Origin: Prochlorococcus sp. AG-363-P01
GTDB taxonomy: Bacteria; Cyanobacteriota; Cyanobacteriia; PCC-6307; Cyanobiaceae
NCBI GenBank assembly: GCA_003278225.1
Contig: QCGC01000005.1
Location: forward strand, 23,797 to 87,796
Length of the DNA stretch: 64,000 bases
Direction: 5' to 3'
Below are positions 7,738 through 18,877 of this stretch, in pieces. The notes under the pieces are model-generated. The model ran no database searches. It worked only from the letters and a program-made list of their open reading frames with translations, and was not told the DNA's origin. The position numbers were made by a program, and so were the translations under genes. Position 1 is the first letter of the stretch; the number at the start of each line of letters is the position of its first letter.

Positions 7738-7908
7738 CTAATATTCATTATCTGCCACACATCGCCCAATACATTTAGCACTATTAAGCTTGGTTCTTCG
7801 ACAATATTGACAAAGCAATCTATTGCCAGAATCTTTCTGGGGTAGGTTATTAAGTTTTACACTTTTGAGTGACCTGGATTGATTATCAATATCATTTTGC
7901 TCCTCCAT
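7738..7908 (-). CDS. Small cysteine-rich protein
   Basis: A 56-residue protein using the ATG rather than the TTG given in the ORF track (MEEQNDIDNQ). The C-terminal half holds LCQYCRRTKLNSAKCIGRCVADNEY, with cysteines spaced C-x2-C-x9-C-x3-C, which could bind a zinc ion. This C-terminal pattern looks like a small protein conserved in marine picocyanobacteria, as far as I remember; no function is known. It lies 39 nt upstream of a terminator-like hairpin and next to another conserved hypothetical gene on the same strand. Confidence 0.6.
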   Translation of the reverse strand: MEEQNDIDNQSRSLKSVKLNNLPQKDSGNRLLCQYCRRTKLNSAKCIGRCVADNEY

Positions 7909-7947
7909 AGATGTCAACAATATTCTTGAAAATATAAGTAAAGCTAA

Positions 7948-8592
7948 TTAAACAGTTGTTGTATTGGTCAGTTTAGGGTCAGGGCTAACAACTACAGGCA
8001 TGCTGTTAGGAGTTGAACGAATAGGAACAATTTTGACAGGGGGGGTTATTTGAGTTTTAGCTGGGGGCTCTTCTTTAGGTTTATCTTCTTGAGCGCATGC
8101 TTCTAAAGCTTCTCTCAACAGGGAGTCAAATGTTGAACCAGGTAATCTATGCCTAGCAACTTCTAGAAATGTTCTAGGTAAAGATTCTGCAGCTGCACTC
8201 TTGAGTGCAGGGTTATTTCGTCGATATTCCTGCTCATCTTGAATAGCTCTTATAAATCGAAGAGTTACGTCACGCTTAGTAGATGCCTTAATTAAGGTGT
8301 CATTGTCAGCTTGGCCTTGCTCTGAATCTTTCTCTAAATCCCCAAGGCGACGATCAAGACTTTCTAAAACCTCATCTGCTTCATTGCGTATATGTGCTAA
8401 TTGGCCATCTGAAAGATTTGGCAAATCAGCCACATAAACCTTTCCATGGTCCCTAAGAGTTAAAAAAGTCGGTCTAGGGCCCTGACGGTGGAGGTTATTA
8501 CCATCAACCATATTCCCAAGAGGGCGCCTGGGAGGAACAGGTCCTGCTGAGCTACGCCGACGCGTAAGACGCTGAGGATTCTCAAAAGACAT
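7948..8592 (-). CDS. Conserved hypothetical protein, 214 aa
   Basis: Soluble protein with a basic, arginine- and proline-rich N-terminus (residues 1-40). A central domain (about 40-165) starts with LTLRDHGKVYVADLPNLSDGQLAHI and includes a charged, helical, possibly coiled-coil stretch (ADEVLESLDRRLGDLEKD). The tail is rich in proline and threonine and probably disordered. ATG start. Its composition resembles the core genes rather than the AT-rich region to the left, so it likely marks the start of conserved picocyanobacterial sequence. I cannot assign a function. Confidence 0.7.
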   Translation of the reverse strand: MSFENPQRLTRRRSSAGPVPPRRPLGNMVDGNNLHRQGPRPTFLTLRDHGKVYVADLPNLSDGQLAHIRNEADEVLESLDRRLGDLEKDSEQGQADNDTLIKASTKRDVTLRFIRAIQDEQEYRRNNPALKSAAAESLPRTFLEVARHRLPGSTFDSLLREALEACAQEDKPKEEPPAKTQITPPVKIVPIRSTPNSMPVVVSPDPKLTNTTTV

Positions 8593-8751
8593 AGAATTTA
8601 AGTTAAAGATCTAACTACGCAGCGGCTAAAAAACTCAGCTTGCATTTAAAAAAATTTTACTAGCGTAGTTACCAGATTTTTTGTAATAGTAAGTCCTTGT
8701 AGGACTCCGAAGCAATACGCCTTTAAAACAGTGGCCAAAAAATAGTATTGA

Positions 8752-9786
8752 TCAAGGCAAGCCACGGATTCTAGTGTTATCAGAATCAGAAGATTCTTCG
8801 ATTCGTCCCATAATCCATGCTTGAAATCCATTATCACAACAAATTTTCATTGAGTCATTTGCAACTTCATCAGGGACAATTAAGCAAAATCCAACACCAA
8901 GATTAAAAGTATTCCAAAGATCAATCTCAGGAATTCTGCCAGCTTCCTGGAGCCAATGAAAAATCTCAGGCCTTTCCCAAGTCTTTCTATCCACAAAAGC
9001 ATTGAGGCCTTTTGGCAAGCATCTAGGAAGGTTCTCAGGTAGTCCTCCGCCAGTAATGTGTGCCATGCCATGTAATGGCACTTTGTTCAGAAGAAGATCT
9101 CTGACCAATCTCACATAAATAGCAGTTGGCTTAAGCAAAGTAGATATCAGAGGTAGCTGCGCTTCTCCAAATCGCGAGCTCTCATTGACTTGAGCATTAG
9201 TTAAAACCTTTCTTACAAGGCTAAACCCATTACTGTGCAATCCATTACTTGAAACAGCAATGATTTGATCACCAGCTTCAATTTTGGTGCCATTAATAAA
9301 ATCTTCTTCTTCAACTACGGCCACACAAAAACCAGCCAAGTCATACCTCCCTTTTGGATAAAAACCTGGCATTTCAGCAGTTTCACCTCCCAAAAGTGCG
9401 CATTCACTAAATCGACATCCATCTGCAATCCCCTCTACGACTTCTGCCATTGCATCTGGACCTAAAGCACCAGTAGCTATGTAATCAAGAAAAAACAGTG
9501 GCTGAGCCCCACTTGTAATGACATCGTTTACACACATTGCAACCAAATCAATCCCTACTCCAAAGTGCGCTTGATATTGCTGTGCTAATTCAAGCTTCGT
9601 GCCTACCCCATCAGTCCCTGCTACCAAAAGAGGACTAGATAGTCCAGTAGGCAAACGAATCACTCCTCCAAACCCACCTAAGCCTCCAATGACACCAGAC
9701 AGATGAGTCGCTTCAACACTTGATCGAATTCGATCAACAAAAGCCCTTCCTGCCTCAACATCAACACCAGCAGTTTTGTAATCCAT
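8752..9786 (-). CDS. purM: Phosphoribosylformylglycinamidine cyclo-ligase (AIR synthetase)
   Basis: Catalyses the ATP-dependent ring closure of FGAM to AIR in de novo purine synthesis, in the cytoplasm. The 344-residue length is normal for PurM. Family signatures are clear: [13 protein letters not shown] at the N-terminus, [24 protein letters not shown] (phosphate-binding region), [35 protein letters not shown] and [13 protein letters not shown]. The ORF-track start is a TTG; the ATG three codons later is the standard PurM start. It lies divergent from panC/cmk with 135 nt between them. Confidence 0.97.
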   Translation of the reverse strand: MDYKTAGVDVEAGRAFVDRIRSSVEATHLSGVIGGLGGFGGVIRLPTGLSSPLLVAGTDGVGTKLELAQQYQAHFGVGIDLVAMCVNDVITSGAQPLFFLDYIATGALGPDAMAEVVEGIADGCRFSECALLGGETAEMPGFYPKGRYDLAGFCVAVVEEEDFINGTKIEAGDQIIAVSSNGLHSNGFSLVRKVLTNAQVNESSRFGEAQLPLISTLLKPTAIYVRLVRDLLLNKVPLHGMAHITGGGLPENLPRCLPKGLNAFVDRKTWERPEIFHWLQEAGRIPEIDLWNTFNLGVGFCLIVPDEVANDSMKICCDNGFQAWIMGRIEESSDSDNTRIRGLP

Positions 9787-9801
9787 AATCTTCAATGATT
9801 T

Positions 9802-9903
9802 CTATGTTGACTTTGCTTTGAAGTTTTGCAGTAATTCTCTACCTAGCCAGTATGCAATCAATATTGGAAAGGTATAGACAATCTGATACGAAACAAACCA
9901 CAT
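9802..9903 (-). CDS. Possible 33-aa membrane peptide upstream of purM
   Basis: A minus-strand frame (ATG to TAG) in the purM-panC gap encodes MWFVSYQIVYTFPILIAYWLG followed by a basic tail ending KAKST. It would form a single membrane helix and could lead the purM transcript. No clear Shine-Dalgarno sequence is visible and I do not recognise it, so it may be chance. Confidence 0.3.
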   Translation of the reverse strand: MWFVSYQIVYTFPILIAYWLGRELLQNFKAKST

Positions 9904-9921
9904 TATTGCCAAAGCAGTGTA

Positions 9922-11469
9922 ATGAGACTTTCTGTTCTGCGATCGCAAAACGAGCTATTGGAATGGCGCAAGAAACTAACCTCAAAACTTGGTTTAGTTC
10001 CCACTATGGGTGGCTTGCACCCTGGTCATAGTCAATTAATACAATCAGCTAGTAATTCTCATTTCAACGATTCCCCGTCAAGCGTATTAGTCAGCATTTT
10101 TATAAACCCTCTTCAATTCGGACCTGATGAAGACTTCTATGAATATCCAAGAGATCTTGATAGTGATTGCCAGATCGCTGAACAATCAGGTGCTGATGCG
10201 ATATGGGCCCCTTCAATTAGGGAGGTTTTTCCAGGAGGACCAGAAGCAAATTTCAAAATCAATGTTCCTGCTTCGCTCCAGGAATATTTATGTGGCTCAA
10301 TCAGAAAAGGACACTTCGATGGTGTAGCCACTGTGATAATTCATTTGTTAAGACATGTACAACCCAACTTTCTTGTACTTGGAGAAAAAGATTGGCAACA
10401 ATTTGTAATCGTCAGAAAACTAATTCAGGATTTGTGTTTGCCTGTAAAAATGCATGGAGTAGCCACTGTTAGAGATCCCGATGGTTTGGCATACAGTTCA
10501 AGAAACCAATATCTAAGTAAATCAGAACGTGAAAGATCCTTAGCCTTACCTCGATTACTCGCCAAAGCGACTCACGATGCCCAGAAAGGCAAAGCCTTAA
10601 ATCTCAAAGAGCTAAGAGCTGACTTAAAAAGTCATGAGTTAGATGTGGATTATTTAGAAGTAGTTGACCCCCATCAACTACAACCGACTAAACCTGACAA
10701 GCATTTTTCTCTTTTAGCCGCCTCTATTAAATGCGGAACAACTCGTTTAATTGACCACACCTTTCTTATGACTCGCAAGCCAATTGTTGCCATCGATGGA
10801 CCTGCAGGCGTCGGAAAAAGTACAGTTTCGCGCGCATTTGCTAAGAAACTTGGACTACTTTATCTAGATACAGGTGCAATGTATCGAGGGGTCGCTTGGT
10901 TCATCCTTGAAAAAGGAATCAATCCCACTGATCATTTTCAAATCAAAAAAATACTAAAAGATTTCAAGCTTGAATTAGAACTATCTAATAATTGTCAAAA
11001 TGTAATTGTCAATGGGAATAACATTACAAATGCAATCCGATCTCCCAAAGTAACTTCTATTGTCTCCTCAGTAGCTGCTCAACAGCCAGTACGGGAATCA
11101 TTGACTAATCAACAAAAAAAGATAGGCCAATCTGGGGGATTAGTAGCAGAAGGTAGAGATATTGGAACTGCAGTATTTCCAAATGCTGAGCTAAAGATCT
11201 TTCTAACCGCAAGTACAAGAGAACGTGCCCAAAGAAGGAGTCTAGATTTACAGCATCAAGGTTTCTCTGTCCCAAGTTTAGATGTGTTAGAACAAGAAAT
11301 TGCAAAGCGAGATGACATGGATAGGAATAGAGAAATCTCTCCTTTAAAGCTGGCAAAAGATGCAAAAGAAGTAATCACAGATGATATGAATATTCAAGAA
11401 GTCGTTCAGAAAATAGAAGAGCTATTTCGTCTAAAAATTCCTGAGGAAGCTTGGCCTAGCCCATTCTAA
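9922..11469 (+). CDS. panC/cmk: Bifunctional pantoate-beta-alanine ligase / cytidylate kinase
   Basis: A 515-residue fusion typical of cyanobacteria. Residues 1 to about 280 are PanC, which joins pantoate and beta-alanine for pantothenate and CoA synthesis: GLVPTMGGLHPGHSQLI carries the HIGH-like motif, and GEKDWQQF and SSRNQYLS follow. From about residue 287 comes CMP kinase with the P-loop AIDGPAGVGKST, LYLDTGAMYRGVAW and LVAEGRDIGTAVFP. The start ATG is 18 nt past the end of the divergent small ORF. Its 3' end overlaps the convergent phosphatase gene by 14 nt. Confidence 0.96.
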   Translation: MRLSVLRSQNELLEWRKKLTSKLGLVPTMGGLHPGHSQLIQSASNSHFNDSPSSVLVSIFINPLQFGPDEDFYEYPRDLDSDCQIAEQSGADAIWAPSIREVFPGGPEANFKINVPASLQEYLCGSIRKGHFDGVATVIIHLLRHVQPNFLVLGEKDWQQFVIVRKLIQDLCLPVKMHGVATVRDPDGLAYSSRNQYLSKSERERSLALPRLLAKATHDAQKGKALNLKELRADLKSHELDVDYLEVVDPHQLQPTKPDKHFSLLAASIKCGTTRLIDHTFLMTRKPIVAIDGPAGVGKSTVSRAFAKKLGLLYLDTGAMYRGVAWFILEKGINPTDHFQIKKILKDFKLELELSNNCQNVIVNGNNITNAIRSPKVTSIVSSVAAQQPVRESLTNQQKKIGQSGGLVAEGRDIGTAVFPNAELKIFLTASTRERAQRRSLDLQHQGFSVPSLDVLEQEIAKRDDMDRNREISPLKLAKDAKEVITDDMNIQEVVQKIEELFRLKIPEEAWPSPF

Positions 11470-11935
11470 TCAGTTCCTTAAGGAGTCCTTTACAGCTATC
11501 TTCTAGAAGATCTAAAACATTTTCAAAACCTTGTTCTCCTCCATAATAAGGGTCTGGTACTTCAACCAACTTTGAAGCACTTGCATAGCTAAGAATTGGC
11601 TTTATTTTCTTAGTTAAATTAGAATCTAATTCTTCTGCTAAAGACATAACTGATGATAAATTCTCATTATCCATTGTGAGAATTAAATCAAACTTCTGCA
11701 AATCCTCTCTTGTAATTTGCCTAGCAATACTCTTGATCACAATACCTCTTGTTTTTGCAGCATCCTTCATCCTGGAGTCAGCTTGACTCCCTACATGCCA
11801 GCTCCCTGTACCAGCAGAGTCAACATGATAATAATCTTCTATTCCTTGTTCTTTTATAAGGTGTATAAAAACACTCTCAGCTGCAGGGGACCTACAAATG
11901 TTACCAAGGCAAACAAATAAAATTTGTTTTTGCAT
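11456..11935 (-). CDS. Low molecular weight protein-tyrosine phosphatase
   Basis: A 159-residue cytoplasmic phosphatase. The active-site loop C-L-G-N-I-C-R-S (CX5RS, nucleophile Cys9, Arg15) lies at the N-terminus, and the general-acid loop VPDPYYGG near residue 127 supplies the catalytic aspartate. In other bacteria such enzymes (Wzb, Ptp) act on tyrosine kinases that control polysaccharide export, or as arsenate reductase relatives. No kinase partner is nearby. ATG start; its last 14 nt overlap the end of panC/cmk. Confidence 0.93.
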   Translation of the reverse strand: MQKQILFVCLGNICRSPAAESVFIHLIKEQGIEDYYHVDSAGTGSWHVGSQADSRMKDAAKTRGIVIKSIARQITREDLQKFDLILTMDNENLSSVMSLAEELDSNLTKKIKPILSYASASKLVEVPDPYYGGEQGFENVLDLLEDSCKGLLKELIRMG

Positions 11936-12007
11936 AAGTAAGTTCCTCTTTCAAAGATGCCTATCCAAACTACCTCATACAACATGGATATAAGGATCAT
12001 AATTTAA

Positions 12008-12029
12008 AAGAGAATATGCAAATATTCTC

Positions 12030-12031
<2 letters not shown>
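12008..12031 (-). terminator. Intrinsic terminator of the ho1-pebA-pebB operon
   Basis: AAGAGAATAT and ATATTCTCTT pair perfectly over 10 bp with a 4-nt loop. On the minus strand the stem is followed by TTTTAAATTAT. The 5' arm overlaps the pebB stop codon by two bases. Confidence 0.75.
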
Positions 12032-13561
<1,530 letters not shown>

Positions 13562-13837
13562 TTAGGCCAAGTATTTTCAAGAGTTTTGAGCGATTCCCAG
13601 CCAACTCGAATTGAATATATTGCCTTTTTTTATACATTCAATTTTTTGGATAATCATTCTCTTCTCCATCTTAGCGTTAGTTTCTGTTTGGGTATCTGAA
13701 GAAGTCGTATAAATAACAGACAAGGGAGATTGATTATCACTAGATACTAGAATTATTTTACAAGAAATATATAAATCTATCAAAAATTTGATTATAAAGA
13801 CTGCTTTGTCTATCTCTATCTTAAGTCTAAAAAATCT

Positions 13838-14554
13838 TTAATTCCTATTCTCAGTGCTACCTTTACGTTTCTTCCTTGTGAGATAACCAAAGAGAATTTT
13901 ACCAATAGCAGTAATCAAATTACCTTCCAACTCATTAAAGATTTCCATGTTGCATTTAAATGCCTGATTAGCCTCCTCAACTATCAAGTCAGCAGTTAAT
14001 TGATTAATAGGTAATAAATCAAGAGTTGCACGATATTGCTTTTTGAAAACTTTTTCATCCTTGATTTGTTCGAACTCATAAAAGCGTAATCCATCTTGTT
14101 CTGGAAGATTCATTGCTTTTTGAGCAATATTTTTGAGGATTTGTCCTCCAGACAAGTCACCTATATATCTAGTGTAATGGTGCCCTACAAGCAATTCAGG
14201 TGTCTCCTTAGCAACAGAATGAATCCTGTCGACATAAGCCTTTGCAGAGTTAGTTGGCTGCAAGACAGTTGACCAATCACAACCAAAATAGAAATTCAAA
14301 TCTTGTTCCAGAGATTCACAGCGCTTTAGTTCTGGATAATCAATAAGGCTTACTACAGGGTGGCGATCTAAAGAAAGCCTGCTGATCTCTTCTTCCATCG
14401 CTCGATATACAAAATAAAGATCTGCTACTAGTTTGCGATAGGTGGTTTTATCAACAACACCTTTAAGAAAGCATCGGACAAAGCCGGTATTCTCAGCCAT
14501 CGTGTGAGCCTTTTTCGTCCCTTCTCGGAGTTGGCTCGCTAGCGCTACAGACAT
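13838..14554 (-). CDS. ho1: Heme oxygenase
   Basis: Cleaves heme to biliverdin IX-alpha, iron and CO with reduced ferredoxin; it supplies the substrate of PebA downstream. The 238-residue protein has the cyanobacterial heme oxygenase signature: proximal heme ligand His17 in LREGTKKAHTMAENTGF, and the distal-helix sequence HYTRYIGDLSGGQIL. The last 20 residues are basic. ATG start. It heads the bilin operon and is divergent from icd, with about 140 nt for both promoters. Confidence 0.95.
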   Translation of the reverse strand: MSVALASQLREGTKKAHTMAENTGFVRCFLKGVVDKTTYRKLVADLYFVYRAMEEEISRLSLDRHPVVSLIDYPELKRCESLEQDLNFYFGCDWSTVLQPTNSAKAYVDRIHSVAKETPELLVGHHYTRYIGDLSGGQILKNIAQKAMNLPEQDGLRFYEFEQIKDEKVFKKQYRATLDLLPINQLTADLIVEEANQAFKCNMEIFNELEGNLITAIGKILFGYLTRKKRKGSTENRN

Positions 14555-14693
14555 TGGGGCGAAGCAATGAAAAAGTTAAAAGAAGCTAAAAGCATTTAGA
14601 GATTTTAAAGGACATCAAAGCAGACTCCTCAATTTGTCTAATCACATTCAGTCATAAGCTCAGTTATAGATCAAATAGTCGCTTAAAAATTTT

Positions 14694-16118
14694 ATGGCTC
14701 AATTTGAAAAGCTGATCCCTCCCAACGAAGGGCAAGCCATTCAATTCCTGAACGGCAGCCCAGTCGTTCCCAACAACCCAATCATTCCATTCATCCGTGG
14801 AGATGGCACAGGTGTAGATATCTGGCCTGCCACCCAAGCCGTATTGGATGCTGCCATCAAAACAGCCTATGGCAATCAGCGTCATATTGAATGGTTCAAA
14901 GTGTATGCCGGCGACGAAGCTTGTGATCTATATGGAACCTATCAATATCTTCCAAAAGATACTCTTGAGGCAATTCGCACTTATGGAGTTGCTATTAAAG
15001 GCCCTTTAACTACTCCTGTAGGTGGAGGAATTCGTTCATTAAATGTTGCATTAAGACAAATCTTCGACCTGTATTCATGTGTTCGACCCTGTCGTTATTA
15101 CGAGGGGACACCAAGCCCACATAAGCGACCTCAAGATTTAGATGTGATCGTTTATCGAGAAAATACTGAAGATATCTATATGGGAATCGAATGGGAGTCT
15201 AGCGATCCAGTATGTATAAACTTAATAAAACAACTTAATGAGAACGTAATTCCTTTAAATGGAAAACTAAAAGAGCGACAGATTCCTCAAGATTCCGCAA
15301 TAGGTATTAAGCCAGTTAGTAAAAAAGGTAGTCAAAGACATATCCGCAAGGCAATCCAACATGCCTCAAGACTTTCAGGAAAGAAACGTCATGTAACCCT
15401 TGTTCATAAGGGAAATATCATGAAATTTACTGAAGGTGCTTTTAGAGATTGGGGGTATGAATTAGCTACTACTGAGTTCCGTGATTTATGTATTACTGAA
15501 AGAGAAATCTGGATTCTAGAAAATGCAATGCATAACTCATCAATAAGTATTGAGGAAAATGCAAAGTTAATTGACCCAGGGTTCTCATCTCTAACTGAAA
15601 AGAAAAAACAAGAAATTTGCAACGAAGTGAAATCAGTTATAGAGACAATTGGCACAAGTCATGGAAATGGTAAATGGCATGAAATGATAAAAGTGGATGA
15701 TCGAATTGCAGACAGCATATTTCAACAAATTCAAACAAGACCTCAAGAATATTCAATACTTGCAACTTTGAACCTTAATGGTGACTATATTTCAGATGCA
15801 GCTGCTGCAATTGTGGGTGGTCTTGGTATGGCACCAGGAGCAAATATAGGTAATGAAGCTGCAATCTTTGAGGCCACACATGGGACTGCTCCTAAGCATG
15901 CTGGGCTGGATAGAATTAACCCAGGATCTGTAATTCTTAGTGGTGTGATGATGTTGGAATTTCTTGGCTGGCAAGAAGCAGCCGACTTAATTTCCAAAGG
16001 AATCAGTCAATCAATTTCAGATCAAAAAGTTACCTACGACCTTGCTCGTCTTCTGAATCCCCCTGTCGAACCTTTAAGTTGTAGTGGATTTGCAAAATCA
16101 ATCATTGATCGATTCTAA
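14694..16118 (+). CDS. icd: NADP-dependent isocitrate dehydrogenase
   Basis: Oxidative decarboxylation of isocitrate to 2-oxoglutarate, the carbon skeleton for ammonia assimilation in cyanobacteria, whose citric acid cycle lacks 2-oxoglutarate dehydrogenase. The 474-residue protein shows FIRGDGTGVDIWPA, the isocitrate-binding serine in GGGIRSLNVALRQ, VYRENTEDIYMGIEW, the HKGNIMKFTEG loop and FEATHGTAPKHAG. I looked for an NtcA box (GTA-N8-TAC) upstream and did not find a good one. ATG start follows an A/T-rich leader. Confidence 0.97.
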   Translation: MAQFEKLIPPNEGQAIQFLNGSPVVPNNPIIPFIRGDGTGVDIWPATQAVLDAAIKTAYGNQRHIEWFKVYAGDEACDLYGTYQYLPKDTLEAIRTYGVAIKGPLTTPVGGGIRSLNVALRQIFDLYSCVRPCRYYEGTPSPHKRPQDLDVIVYRENTEDIYMGIEWESSDPVCINLIKQLNENVIPLNGKLKERQIPQDSAIGIKPVSKKGSQRHIRKAIQHASRLSGKKRHVTLVHKGNIMKFTEGAFRDWGYELATTEFRDLCITEREIWILENAMHNSSISIEENAKLIDPGFSSLTEKKKQEICNEVKSVIETIGTSHGNGKWHEMIKVDDRIADSIFQQIQTRPQEYSILATLNLNGDYISDAAAAIVGGLGMAPGANIGNEAAIFEATHGTAPKHAGLDRINPGSVILSGVMMLEFLGWQEAADLISKGISQSISDQKVTYDLARLLNPPVEPLSCSGFAKSIIDRF

Positions 16119-16183
16119 TTAAATCAAAAATATTTTCAGATCACTTTCAATTATTACTAAAGATATTTCTTCCTCCAATAATA

Positions 16184-17542
16184 TTAATTTAAACCTTCCA
16201 TTATTCTCCATGCAGATAAAAGTGTTTGCTGATCACCTAAGTTTCCTGGAAAAGTAACTATTGGCAAACCTCTTGCTAATAAGTAACCATCCGCACATAC
16301 AAGAGATAATCCTGGTAATAATTGGCCCTTTAATTGGACTGAATCAAGATTCAAACCCTTTTCTAAAAAAACATTTGTTGTGATACCTCCTTTACTAATA
16401 ATATATCCTAAAGTTGGTGTAATCTTAGCAACAATATTAGCCATAAAGTATGCTATTTTATTACCAAGATTAGTCGTGTCTTTTGAAGATTCGTAGTGAA
16501 GTCCACCACGACTTGAATAAAAAACAGGTGTTTTATTTAAAGCTATAATATGCCTTAGTTTTTCCAATAATTGATTCTCTAAGTCAAAAAGAATCCGTTG
16601 TGTTGATCTGGTCTCAAAAGCATTAGCGATCTCCTGAACTTGGAGCTCAAGGCCAGTGCAGGAGTCTTGCCTAAGTAACATTTTTAGTTGTTGATCAGCA
16701 AGTGCAACATAAGACCCTACCATTACTAATCCAGGCTTCAATTGACCAGATTTAGTCTTAAGCCTGAAAGCAGAAAACTTTTCAGGATGATGAAATTGAA
16801 CAGGAGAATTCGCTAAGCCATTTATGAAGCTTGCAGCAGAGCGAAAAAGAAACCTTTTTTGTCTTTGCAAACTTCTAACTGCCTGTCCTAAAGCAGCCAA
16901 TTGAGAAGGGAGTTCAGCATCAACAACAACTGATTGATTCCCAGAGAGTGCTATCAAGCAATCAACCAGCTTTTTCATCCCAACTGCTGACTGGCCCGCT
17001 TCATCAAGTAATTGAGTCGTGAGGCGAACAACATTTTCAGCAACTATCGCACCCTTGCTCTTTTCCTCTAACCAAAGATCTAAGGCACTAGTGGAATATC
17101 CAAAAGTCTGATCACGTGCAAACTCTGTCTTATGCACTGGGCAACCATGAAGCAAATGCACACCATTAACCGTAGTTCGTCCACCTTCAAAAAAGGCAGG
17201 GATATGGAAAGTGGCATCAAAAGGACCCAAGATTTCATTGATAATTTTTGGTTCTAGAACACCATGTCCACGAAGAGTGGAATCCCCTCGACTAACAAAA
17301 AAAACATCTTCTAGAGAAAAACAAACATCCTTGAGCGCATGATTAATTGATTGACAAGTTTGACGAATTCGATTCTCTGCTGCCTCAGCAGACATTGAAC
17401 GTGTATTAACTAATAAAAATAGCAAAGAAGATGAATGATTAAGAGCATTAATCAAAGCCTGTTGATCCCAACGCAAAAGAAGTGGACAATCACAAACAGT
17501 CTGAGAACCTGTGGGGTCATCATCGAAGATTACAACCTTCAT
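16184..17542 (-). CDS. Four-carbon acid sugar kinase family protein (DUF1537)
   Basis: A 452-residue protein of the four-carbon acid sugar kinase family (DtnK/OtnK/YgbK type). Known members phosphorylate D-threonate, D- or L-erythronate or related acids with ATP. Signs: N-terminal VVIFDDDPTGSQTV, the loop FFVSRGDSTLRGHG (about residues 95-108), HIPAFFEGGRTTVNGVH, and a C-terminal ISKGGITTN with SLVCADGYLLARGLPIVTFPGNLGD. I use the internal ATG before KVVIFDDDPTG; the longer ORF would overlap lldD and adds an unrelated stretch. The usual partners (PdxA2, OtnC, DenD) are absent. It follows lldD by 43 nt, so they probably form an operon; its substrate here is open. Confidence 0.85.
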   Translation of the reverse strand: MKVVIFDDDPTGSQTVCDCPLLLRWDQQALINALNHSSSLLFLLVNTRSMSAEAAENRIRQTCQSINHALKDVCFSLEDVFFVSRGDSTLRGHGVLEPKIINEILGPFDATFHIPAFFEGGRTTVNGVHLLHGCPVHKTEFARDQTFGYSTSALDLWLEEKSKGAIVAENVVRLTTQLLDEAGQSAVGMKKLVDCLIALSGNQSVVVDAELPSQLAALGQAVRSLQRQKRFLFRSAASFINGLANSPVQFHHPEKFSAFRLKTKSGQLKPGLVMVGSYVALADQQLKMLLRQDSCTGLELQVQEIANAFETRSTQRILFDLENQLLEKLRHIIALNKTPVFYSSRGGLHYESSKDTTNLGNKIAYFMANIVAKITPTLGYIISKGGITTNVFLEKGLNLDSVQLKGQLLPGLSLVCADGYLLARGLPIVTFPGNLGDQQTLLSAWRIMEGLN

Positions 17543-17585
17543 AAATAATCTTTTTAATAACCAATTAGCTATTGACCTTTTAAAA

Positions 17586-18764
17586 CTAATACTGCTTCCA
17601 ACTATCAGGAATCCTAACAAAAGAAGAATCTAATTGAGCTATCGATTCGCATCCTAAAAGCTTCATTGTACGGATAATATCTGTTCGAATAATCTCAATG
17701 GCTCTAGCAACACCAGGTCCGCCACCTGCAGCAAGGCCATAAGCATAGGCCCTGCCTATAAGCACACCCTTTGCTCCTAAGCAGATTGCTTTAACAACAT
17801 CACTACCTCTACGAATTCCTCCGTCTAAAAGAACATCTATTCGATCATTTACAGCATCAACAATCTCAGGAAGAACCCTGATTGTAGGCGCAACGCTATC
17901 CAATTGTCTGGCTCCATGATTGGAAACTACTATTGCATCTACACCTAATTCAACTGCTTTTCTTGCATCATCACCTATATGAATTCCCTTAACAATAATT
18001 TTTCCACCCCATGCCTCTCGAATCCATGCCAAATCATCCCAGGTAACAACTGATTGCTCTAACGCTGGTCCTATTTCGGTGTATCCCATTGGTCCATCGT
18101 CTAATTGAACATTTGGAAAACTCATTAACCCTCCATCTCCAAGCCATTGCGACAACCAACAAGGTTTCACTAACATTTGTGAGATATAAGGCAGCATTGT
18201 GATCGGATTCATTGATAACAACTCCTTAGTACCATTCCGAACATCACGTTCTCGCAAACCAGATACTGGCGTATCTATAGTTACAACTATTGCGGAGAAA
18301 CCTGCCGATTTTGCTCTTTCAATAGTTTTTAAAGCAACATCCTTACCTCCAAGAAGGTAAAGCTGATACCAAGCAGGAAAATTTGTTGCTGCTTTTACTT
18401 CCTCTAATCTACAACCAGAAAGAGTTGAGAGTGTATAACCAGTACCTGCACTTCCTGCCTCACGAGCAGCAACAACTTCACCTTTAGGATAAAACATCCT
18501 GCTACTTCCTACTGGTGCAAGAAGGAAGGGAAGTTCAAATTTTTGATCTATAACTTTTATTCCTAAATCACAAGAAGGAGTCGCAACTGCACATCTAGGT
18601 CGAAAATATATGTCGTTATATGCAGTACAGTTTTGCAATAAAGTTTGCTCTCTATCAGCGCCGCTATCTATATAATCAAAAACCATCTGAGGTAGTCGAT
18701 TTTTGGCTAAAACACGTAGATCTCCAACATTTACTACGCTTGGAGCTCCCACATTCCCACCCAT
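17586..18764 (-). CDS. lldD: FMN-dependent alpha-hydroxy-acid oxidising protein (L-lactate dehydrogenase / glycolate oxidase family)
   Basis: A 392-residue TIM-barrel flavoenzyme oxidising a 2-hydroxy acid to the keto acid. The family hallmarks are VFDYIDSGADREQTL, IVVTIDTPVSGLRERDVRNG, IIVKGIHIGDDARKAVELG, the catalytic histidine and arginine in VSNHGARQLDS, and the FMN phosphate site DGGIRRGSDVVKAICLGAKGVLIGRAYAYG. L-lactate and glycolate enzymes cannot be separated by eye; cyanobacterial members tested elsewhere often prefer L-lactate. It lies 113 nt after dld and just before a four-carbon acid kinase, which suggests a 2-hydroxy-acid use module. The name is by family. Confidence 0.85.
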   Translation of the reverse strand: MGGNVGAPSVVNVGDLRVLAKNRLPQMVFDYIDSGADREQTLLQNCTAYNDIYFRPRCAVATPSCDLGIKVIDQKFELPFLLAPVGSSRMFYPKGEVVAAREAGSAGTGYTLSTLSGCRLEEVKAATNFPAWYQLYLLGGKDVALKTIERAKSAGFSAIVVTIDTPVSGLRERDVRNGTKELLSMNPITMLPYISQMLVKPCWLSQWLGDGGLMSFPNVQLDDGPMGYTEIGPALEQSVVTWDDLAWIREAWGGKIIVKGIHIGDDARKAVELGVDAIVVSNHGARQLDSVAPTIRVLPEIVDAVNDRIDVLLDGGIRRGSDVVKAICLGAKGVLIGRAYAYGLAAGGGPGVARAIEIIRTDIIRTMKLLGCESIAQLDSSFVRIPDSWKQY

Positions 18765-18877
18765 CGAGATAAATGACGAAATAATATATTCATTCTACGA
18801 GATATCAGCAATCCATGCAGGAAGCTACGCATAAATGAGAAATTTCTCAACTCCAAAAACAAACTGGAAGATTAAAA

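Noticed and set aside
8692-8706. Hairpin AGTCCT-TGT-AGGACT after purM as a terminator
   Set aside because: The stem is only 6 bp and no T-run follows on the purM strand, so it is too weak to list.
8646-8837. 63-codon ORF overlapping the end of purM
   Set aside because: Out of frame with purM and without family features.
13577-13783. 68-codon ORF between ho1 and pebA
   Set aside because: AT-rich, random-looking composition without a motif; it occupies the likely pebA leader.
14640-14693. Possible NtcA site upstream of icd
   Set aside because: No GTA-N8-TAC match was found in the short leader.
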